From positions 1 through 41,828 of IMG/VR virus record IMGVR_UViG_3300017971_000453: a stretch of 41,828 bases of DNA; one strand, written 5' to 3'. The notes under the pieces were generated by a model. That model was given only the letters and a program-made list of their open reading frames with translations. It made no database searches and was not told the origin of the DNA. Shown here piece after piece: positions 22,490-31,000 of this stretch. This DNA is from a virus. Position numbers and translations under genes: made by a program. Numbering within the stretch: the first letter of the stretch is position 1; each line of letters begins with the position of its first letter.

Positions 22490-22881
22490 GATGCATAGCG
22501 AGATTAAAGAGTTCACATAAATTTTGCAAGGAATCTATGTTAAGATTACTTACTGATTTTATTGAAGATATCGAAGAGCACGGATATCATATTGTCGAGG
22601 ACGCAATAAAGGGATTAAGAATGACAGACGTCATGCCTGTGAAGAGCTCGGTATGGGCGACGACAGATGGAACGTGTCCTGAATGCGGATCTGGAGTAGC
22701 AGTCTTTGAATTAAACAAGAATCCGAGGTTCATGGTGGAGGGTATGAACACAATGATTGATTGCAATAATACAAATTGTGGATGGGGATATTTCACAAAA
22801 GTTAGTATTAGGTCAATCATGACGGACATAAAAAGAGCCGAGGTTTCTGGAAAAGCCTTTGATTTTACACAGTATCAATGA
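22486..22881 (+). CDS. Zinc-ribbon-containing hypothetical protein, 131 aa
   Basis: ATGA overlap with the preceding gene gives coupling. The N-terminal half is helical (MLRLLTDFIEDIEEHGYHIV). Residues about 64-105 hold GTCPECGSG and IDCNNTNCGWGYF, together a CxxC...C-x4-C metal site. Such a potential regulator or nucleic-acid-binding protein is unusual inside a tail gene run. Family unknown. Confidence 0.6.
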   Translation: MRCIARLKSSHKFCKESMLRLLTDFIEDIEEHGYHIVEDAIKGLRMTDVMPVKSSVWATTDGTCPECGSGVAVFELNKNPRFMVEGMNTMIDCNNTNCGWGYFTKVSIRSIMTDIKRAEVSGKAFDFTQYQ

Positions 22882-22883
22882 TA

Positions 22884-22901
22884 TTGACATGGTGTATAAA
22901 A
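22884..22901 (+). promoter_or_regulatory. Recurrent intergenic motif TTGACATGGTGTATAAAA
   Basis: TTGACATGGTGTATAAAA lies in the 51-base gap before the internal virion protein genes. It is nearly identical to the element at 6123 over its first nine bases and shares a G-TATA block. Same strand and same intergenic position as the other two copies. Confidence 0.4.
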
Positions 22902-22932
22902 TAGGCTATTTCTAACCAAAATGTGAGGTATC

Positions 22933-23814
22933 ATGGATAATGAAGAAAGATATGGCGCCATCCCGGGACCTACCGGTGGTGGTGGTTCCGGATTAGTAAG
23001 TCGTGCCGGTGGTGGTGGAAGCGACGCCGATATCAATAGATCCTTGAATGAAATGTCGGACAGGTATCGCAAAACCGCTGCAGGCCTTGCTATTATGGAA
23101 AGCTCCCCGCAGACTTCCGGTGGTGGGTCGAATGTGACCCAGGTTATAGCTCAGCCGAGCAGGCAAGCTCAAGCGGATCCATATGCATTCTTACGGCAAC
23201 CGTCGAGGCAATCCTCATCGAGTAGATCGTATAGCGTTGGAAGCGCCGGAGGTCCAGGTGTAATTCTTGACAGGCCTCTTGAGAAGCCGACGTTCCAGGC
23301 GACTCCGTATCCGGACGTCCCAAAATATGTTGCTCCGGAATACAAGCCGCCGGAGGAGGACAAGGGGTATGAGCGTGCGAAAAGGCAAGAGCTCGTTGGC
23401 AACCAGGCGGCACAGCTTAGGCAGGCGACCTCTGAGCAAATGCTACAGAATAGATCTATTGACAATCCAGCCCTTCGCCGGCAATTGGCCGGAGAATCTG
23501 TAAAGGGTTACGGGCAGGCCCTCGGTAGTATTTATGATACTTCAGCGAGAACCGCTATGGCTGCAGGCCAGCAAAAGCGCAGAGACGACATGGCAATCTA
23601 TAACGCCAAACATTCGGTGTTATCTGGTGAGGCCATGATAAATTATAAGAATGAAGTCAATAGCTTAGTCCAAAACTGGATGCAGGAAGCACAGGCAGCC
23701 AGAGATGAATACGCAATCGATCTTGCAAATTATCAGGCACAACCGCTCGCGCAAAGGGTTGGCCAGGATACGCCACAAAATAGTAGGATCGCGTATGGAC
23801 TAAGATTAGCTTAA
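22933..23814 (+). CDS. Putative internal virion protein, 293 aa
   Basis: GTGAGG precedes ATG. The N-terminal half is Gly/Ser-rich and probably disordered (GPTGGGGSGLVSRAGGGGSD); residues about 150-280 are helical with Gln-rich coiled-coil character (NQAAQLRQATSEQMLQNRSI; ARTAMAAGQQKRRDDMAIYN). Position before two further Gln/Ala-rich proteins, of which the last is giant, recalls T7 gp14-gp15-gp16, the ejection proteins. No direct homology is seen, so the call rests on layout and composition. Confidence 0.55.
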   Translation: MDNEERYGAIPGPTGGGGSGLVSRAGGGGSDADINRSLNEMSDRYRKTAAGLAIMESSPQTSGGGSNVTQVIAQPSRQAQADPYAFLRQPSRQSSSSRSYSVGSAGGPGVILDRPLEKPTFQATPYPDVPKYVAPEYKPPEEDKGYERAKRQELVGNQAAQLRQATSEQMLQNRSIDNPALRRQLAGESVKGYGQALGSIYDTSARTAMAAGQQKRRDDMAIYNAKHSVLSGEAMINYKNEVNSLVQNWMQEAQAARDEYAIDLANYQAQPLAQRVGQDTPQNSRIAYGLRLA

Positions 23815-23831
23815 TAATTCCGGAGGGTTAC

Positions 23832-24995
23832 ATGGCTCGTTTAATACCATCACATGGAGAAGAGTATGATGTGGCACAGTTTTACCCGCCAATATCTACT
23901 TTAGGTTACGATGCATCCAGGGCGCCGGCAATACCGCCGCCAACAGATTTGGTTGCAACACATGAACCAGTTGCGATGCCAGATCCAAGATTGACGATGC
24001 CTTCGCCGAAGGGGGATATCTCGCCCATTCCTCAGCAGCCGGATGCCGGTGGTGGTGTTGTCCCTGGTCCAGAAGTATTCGAGAAACCAAAGTCAATCAA
24101 GGAGTACCTCGAGCTTGCTCGACAGGCAGGACAGACCCCTACATTCACAGACGATCCTACCAGGCAAATGGCCGGGATGCAAGGTGGTCAATACCAGCAC
24201 GGTGCATTCCAGATAGATGATCGGACGCCGAGGTTGACACGAGACAATCTTGCCGGTGGTCCAGGACAGCCAGCAGCTTCTCCAACACCAGCCTCGCAAA
24301 AGTTTAATCTAAACAATCCATTGGCAGACCCCCTGGTTGTTGCAAAGGAGGCCCTCGCTGGACAGTTGGACGATATTTGGGAAATGGTTGCACCCGGGAA
24401 GCCTAAGCATTCCGCGACAGATAAGGAGCTACAGCAATTCCAAAAGCTTGTCAAGGAGCGCCACGAGGCCCTTGTGAAAGCGGCAGACGATCGGTTTGAT
24501 AGGTTTGATAAGTTGACAAAAAACTTTTCAAAAGAATCCGTATCTGAGGCGTTAAAGTCCGGAGACGTTACAAAACTGGAGAGAATCAAGAAGGCTGCAG
24601 GAGAGGTAGACAAAAATAAAATTTGGGACGACATGGTCAAAGAGGTAATGACCGATGCAAAGGAAGATGGTATCGATCTTGCACCGGCCGAGTTAATGCA
24701 GCGTGCTGCAGAATATTACAAAGAATATATGGACGGACTTGATGCCGCCATAAATGAAACAAAGGCGAGGGTTCCGGCCCAGGGTTCTCAAATTACAAAC
24801 GGCCAGGAAGCGCCTCCAGGAGCCGCCATTCCAGAGCCAGGCTATTCGACAGCCGGCGGGATGGCAATGGCACAACAGGCGAAACCAACGCCAGCGCAAA
24901 TGCTCGAGTATGCGAGGTCATTAAAGCGTGCTAACCCAAAGATTTCTGATGCAGAAATAGCACAGGGGCTTAGGACCAGATTCCCTGGTTATTAA
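23832..24995 (+). CDS. Putative internal virion/ejection protein, 387 aa
   Basis: GGAGGGTTAC precedes ATG. The first 160 residues are Pro/Gly/Gln-rich and disordered, then long helices (residues about 185-310; LQQFQKLVKERHEALVKAAD). The C-terminus has a small helix-turn pattern, MLEYARSLKRANPKISDAEI then AQGLRTRFPGY, of the type found at the ends of virion proteins that contact the ejection machinery. Lies between the 293-aa protein and the giant polyvalent protein. Confidence 0.55.
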   Translation: MARLIPSHGEEYDVAQFYPPISTLGYDASRAPAIPPPTDLVATHEPVAMPDPRLTMPSPKGDISPIPQQPDAGGGVVPGPEVFEKPKSIKEYLELARQAGQTPTFTDDPTRQMAGMQGGQYQHGAFQIDDRTPRLTRDNLAGGPGQPAASPTPASQKFNLNNPLADPLVVAKEALAGQLDDIWEMVAPGKPKHSATDKELQQFQKLVKERHEALVKAADDRFDRFDKLTKNFSKESVSEALKSGDVTKLERIKKAAGEVDKNKIWDDMVKEVMTDAKEDGIDLAPAELMQRAAEYYKEYMDGLDAAINETKARVPAQGSQITNGQEAPPGAAIPEPGYSTAGGMAMAQQAKPTPAQMLEYARSLKRANPKISDAEIAQGLRTRFPGY

Positions 24996-25016
24996 GCTAA
25001 TCTGAGAGGTACTTAA

Positions 25017-28000
25017 ATGTCTGATTTCTATGATAAATTCGTAGCAGATAATCTGCGCGAAGATCCCACCCCTACACCAGAGTTGCCTACCATGCCTCCA
25101 GAGGGGGCGATCCCTACACCAGAATCAAATGCGCCAGTTGCCCCACCTGGTCCAGATGCATACGACCAGTTTGTCGCCAATGTCAGGGACGATATCGAAG
25201 TCCCTTGGATACAGACAAAGCCAAAATTGGAAATCGGTATAAGCGCTGCAATGCAAAACTTGCCAATCCTCGCAAGGGCACCAATTGAAGCAATTTCAGG
25301 GGTGCGACCGCTATCTGAGATAACCGGTGGACAGGATCTTAGAAGCAAGGCCATCAAGGCTATTCTGCCAGAATATCTCGAGGACGTTGAGTTAGAGCGT
25401 CCCATGATTGAAACATCAAAGAATATTGCTCGTTCTGCGCCATGGCTCGGAAAAGGATTTATGGATGTAGCCGGATTCGATAGGGATAAGCCTTCCGTAA
25501 TACCGAGTAAATCAGATGGGTTATGGGATAAATTAACGTCGGCGACAACAGGTACGGTGGGCGCATTGGGCGATATGGCCTATGACGCCATTGGTGCGGC
25601 GTCAGAGTCAAAGAATTTAAAAAGGGATTTAAGATACATCCTTGACCTCGAAGAAAAAGACTCGTTCAAGCAATGGATTGAGAACACCGTTGGGATGGCG
25701 CCACAAATAGGAATGCAGATTCTCGCGCATAGGGCCGGCGGGAAGTTCCTCTCAGGCGCCGTGATGTTTGTAAATATTGCTGGTAATGCATACGAGGAAA
25801 ATATTTCGAATGGAGCCTCTCCAAAAGAGGCTATGGTTTCAGCGCTTATCAACGCCGGTATACAGGCGCCAATGGAGGCGTTATCATTCGGTTGGATGAT
25901 GCGTGCGCCTGGACTTGGTGCAGGTATAAAAAGGTTTATCGCTTCGAGATTGGTTAGCTCATTAACAGAGGGCGTTACTGAAACTCTGCAGGGTGTCCCT
26001 GATGAATTGACCGGACATTTTGCAATTGGTGAAAATAGAAAGAAATTTCTAAATGCCAATATAGAAGATCAAGCCGGAATGGTTTGGGACCTTTCCTTGA
26101 AGGGTATAAAGGAAGCTCTCCCCGAGGGTGCGGCCGCCGCCCCGTATGGTCTATTACTTGGTGGTGCTGACGCTAAACCGGTAGATGCTAAGGGCACAAA
26201 GGAAGCCGGCAAATTCAGGAAGGCATTCGATATGCTCACCGGGAAGCGTGACGAATCTGGTGAGCTCACCACGGTTAAGTCCTCGAGGGATGCGGCTGAA
26301 ATTCTCGATAAGGGAATAAAGGAGGCCCAGGCAGCGCAGGCAGCGCAAACACCTGGAGCGATACCTGAGCCAGCGGTTGAAGGCGCCGGGGTTATTCCTG
26401 GGCAGGAAATTACTCCAGAGGATATCGCCGCTATCGAGGAGCCAGTTGCCCCCGGGACAGGTCTGTTCGCCGAGAATAGGCCAGACGTACCGCCACCAAT
26501 ACCACCACAAGGTCCATTGCGGACCCCCGCTGAGAGGCAGCAATATATCCAGGGCCAGGAAACACCAGCACAGGCCAGGCAACGCCAGATTGACCAGACG
26601 ATGGGGGAAGAGGCTGTCGTCACAGAGCCTGCTCCAGAGCCAGCGGCTGAGCCCATCACGGCGCCGGCAGAAGCGCCAGCCATAGAGGCAGCACCGGTTA
26701 CGCCGGCCCAAATGGCCCAGGCAGTTATCGACACAACTCCCGCTGACGTTGAACAGGAAGCACCTGACCTGGTAAAGCGTGCGGCAGTAAAGCGGCAAAA
26801 GATGATCGAGGGTGAGGCCGCCGAAGAGCCAGCGGCGAAAAAGCCGGAGCGAATATCTCCTCCAGGGAAAAGGAATTTCTTCGAATTTCCAGACGGTACC
26901 AGAATAAGCGGTGCGACGTCCGGTGAGATTTACAATAAAGCCACCCCTGAACAGCGTGAAATGATGGAGTCTGGCGAGGCCCGGGAGGGCTTTGTGGATA
27001 AATTCGGGAAAAGAATTTATCGTGAAACACCGAGCGCTGGACCCGCGGTTCAAAAGGGTCCACAAAAAGTCACCACGGCAAAGCAGCTTAATGAAGCAGC
27101 CAGTATAACAGATCCTAATCCTACATACCAGGCAATAAAGGATGGCACCTACAGGAAGGGTGAAGCCGAGATCCATGGCATGCCTATTGTAATTGAGAAC
27201 GCGAAGGGATCGACCAGAAAAGAAAATGTGCCTCCAGGTAAAAAACCCTCATGGCGTGTTCGGATGAAAGCGGTTTATGGATACTTCAAAAAAGGTAGAA
27301 AATCAAAGGACGGAGACAATATCGATGTATTCGTCGGAGAAGATGTAACCTCCCCGAATGTTTACATTATCGATCAGTTGAATGAGGATGGTACATTCGA
27401 TGAACCAAAGGTAATGCTCGGGTATAAAACGAGGAAGCAGGCTCAGATGGCATACAGAGCCCATTATCCAAAGGGCTTTGATTTTAACAATATGCGTGTT
27501 ACCAAAAAGTCTGTTGACGAATTTAAAAAATGGCTCAAAGAGGGAGATCCTAAAAAGCCTCAGCCTGTCCAGGAAGTTATCGAAGCTCCAGTAAAAAAGA
27601 CTCCGGAGAACATCAAAGAGCATTACATCAAAATGTCTCAAAGATGGCCAGAGGAAATGCAATTAACCGAGGACGATTTTGATATTGTCGCGCCTAAGGA
27701 TGCAAGAAACGGAGAAGCGATTGTCGAATTCATGAAGGTTGTTTTTGGATTCGATAATGTTGTGTTCTTTAAAACAGACCATAAATTCCTGAATAACACG
27801 AATGGGAATACAATAACGATTAAGGATATCGATCGGGATAATGGATTCATATTTATAAATGTCCGGAACGAAACCCCTGGGCTGCAGGTTGCCGGCCATG
27901 AAATGGGCCACAGGATAGAAAAGACAATGCCAAAGAAATACGGGCTGTTAAAATCTATCCTATGGAAGATGAAGGATAAAAACGATTGGAGCGGATTTCT

Positions 28001-31000
28001 TAATAAAAAGAGAAACTTCTACGCGAAGCAGCTTTCAAGAAAAACTGGTACCCCGGTTGATCAATTAAAACAGAAGGATATCGAAGCCGCGGTATTCGAT
28101 GAATTCGTTCAAGAATTCCTGGGATCCTCCCTGTTCGATGAGAAATTCCTTGGCGAGGTAATGAAAGAGGACAAAACCCTTTTTGAGAGAATCGTCGAAA
28201 TGGTGTCAGACGTTATCAAGAAAATGGGGGATGCCCTTCTGGCTCAGCCAAAAAAATTCCAAAGGGTATATTTCGATGAGATCGAGACTGCCCAAAAGCT
28301 TATGGCCAAAATGGTTCGCCAGTATAATCAATATCGTGCCGGCGAATATACATCCGGCATGGGCGAATTCGATGTCTATGCTAAAGAAGTCCTGGATAAA
28401 ATAGAAGCCCCAAAACCAAAGGCAGATCTGATGGATTCGGATCTTGCTCAGAATATTGGTGCGCCCGGGCTTCCTGTTGGAGCCGCTGGTAACCCTGAGA
28501 TTTTATTTGATATTAAGGAAAGAGGGTGGGAAGTTGACTTCGAGAATGAAGAGTTTGGTGTAGTCAACAACCGGCTCAGCAAAGAGCTTGAAGCGTTCGA
28601 GACGCTGTTTGGCCCAACCATGAAGTCTGTGCAAGTCCCTGGAAAGTATGTGAAAAATAAGAGGGAGCTCACAAGATCTATTACCACCTATGATTTATTG
28701 GATGAAATTTATCGGGTGATTAAGGACGGGCAGGTCGCTAATCTATTGGATAAAACAAAAACGATCGAACAGATTGCAGACTCTAAAGGCCTCAGCGGAA
28801 AGGAGCGGACAAAATTCCTTGACCATCTGCATGGACTCCGGAATGGCAAGATGTATGATACCGAATCAAAGACGCAAACCCTTGGAAATAATGGTAAAGC
28901 TGGAATGTCGGCCGACTTCCTACTCGCGACATGCCATCCGACAACTCCATGCAAGGAGTGCTATGCGGCTGCCTCGATGATTAGAATGAGCGCCGTTAAA
29001 AAAGCGCTGAGATCCACCATACATATTTTGACAGATCCTAAGGGATGGGCAAAGATCGTTGCATCAGAGGTTATGGCAAAGGATAAGACCGAGCTCCCAT
29101 TTGTCAGGATGCTCGGATCCGGCGACCTTGTTACTGACGAACAGGTTGAGGGAATGAATGAATTGGCCAAATTGCTTGACCGGCCTATTCATATTTTTAG
29201 CCGGCACCATGATATGCTGAAAAAATTAAAGTCGCAACCAAACGCCCCGTTTATCAAAATGGGATCGATAGATGCAGATCTTTACAAATTTTATGGGCCG
29301 AAAAAACTCGCCGAGAACATGAAAAAGCACGGTATCGCGAATGCCTGGTTAATGACAGACAAGAGCGAGATAAAGGCAATGCAGGAATTGATGGATAAGG
29401 ACGCCCTGCAGCTTGTCCTCGCCGCCAGCAATGAGCTACACGATGCCCTTCCAGAGAATATGCGTAAGACCGGATGCCCATGCGACGCAGGAGAGCGCAC
29501 ATATTTCTTTAGCTGCAAACAATGTGCCCTGTCTGAGTCAGGATGCTTTATGGCATTCAGCGAATACGGTATCGATAAAAACGGGAAGCCATGGAAAATT
29601 ATGGATCCGAAGGCACCGAAAGATCTAACATCCATGACCGTATTCGTTACCGGGAAAGGTGCTAAGGCGAAAAGCCTCGGTGAGGTTTATATCGGAAGGC
29701 TGCAGAAATCTATTGAGCTTGTTAGGGGCAATATCAAAAAATTCATTCGCGGTGATTCTAAAAAGATCGCGATTAAAAATCTGCATTATCCAGACGATAT
29801 AACGTATGTCGATAATGTCGACGCTGCAAATGCCTGGGTAACGAACATGCTCGGGATGATTGAGGATGCTCGGAAATTTCAATCCTTCCTACTTCCTGGT
29901 GGTGAGATCCAGAATACAATAAAGTACGAAGAGGGGAAGCAGGTCGCAGCAGATCCTGAGTTTGACGTTATCGAAGATCCGAAGCTAATACCAAAAAAGA
30001 CCGTTAAGGCTTATAAGCTATTCACAGAAAAGGATGGAAAGCTATATCCCCTGTTTGTCAGGGCAAATGAAACCGTACCTGTTGGGAAATGGCTTGCGGC
30101 TGACGTCGGACCGATGGTTGGTGGAAAGGTAAAGTCGAAGATAGGGCAACTTGCATACCGCCCCGGGTGGCATTCCGGAGATATGCCTGTTGCTTCCCAT
30201 ATCGGAGGAAAGACAGACGCCAATTTGACAAAGCCGAATTACCGGCCAGACAACCAGGTATGGGCTGAGGTCGAGATATCGAACGATGTCGATTGGCAGT
30301 CAGAGGCAAACAAACGTGCCTCTGTAAGCAAGGCAGGGAAGATCATACCAAGGACCGCGCATATAACAGACCAGGTTCCAAAGGGCGGCCATTATCGTTA
30401 CAAGACAAACCAGACAATGGTCGGAGAGTGGTTGATCAGCGGTGAGATGAAGGTCAACAGAATCCTTACCGATGAAGAGGTGAAGGAAATAAACGATAAA
30501 TTTGGTGTTGCTGATCTTCCGAGAAAAGACGAGGTTTCTCCAAGCAACGTCGAAGAATTAATTACAAAACCTGTGAGAGACTTCGCTGCCGATATCCGCG
30601 CCCGGGTAGCAGACGGCGTCGCTGAAATGCGGGAAAAAGTTGCCGCCTATGATGGGTGGAGATTTGAGCCTGGCCAAAAGGTAAAGTCGAAACAAACCGG
30701 TAGGATGTTCAGGATAACAGCCAAGTCCTGGGATAATAGAAAAGATGAGCCGAGATATTTTTATGAAAGCCTCGATGGTACAGAGAAGGGCGCATTCATA
30801 GGTGATCGTGCTCACGAGAATATGATCGTCGTCGCCGGACCAATTGGTGTCGCTCCAATGGTCGAATTCGACTTTTATCCTGAGGATGCCACAGAGCTCG
30901 AGCGGGAGAACATAGCTCAAGAGCTTTATTTCCCGATAAAAACCGCGATCGATAATAAATTCGGATTCACAGATAAGGCGCCTGAGACATGGGAGTCCGC

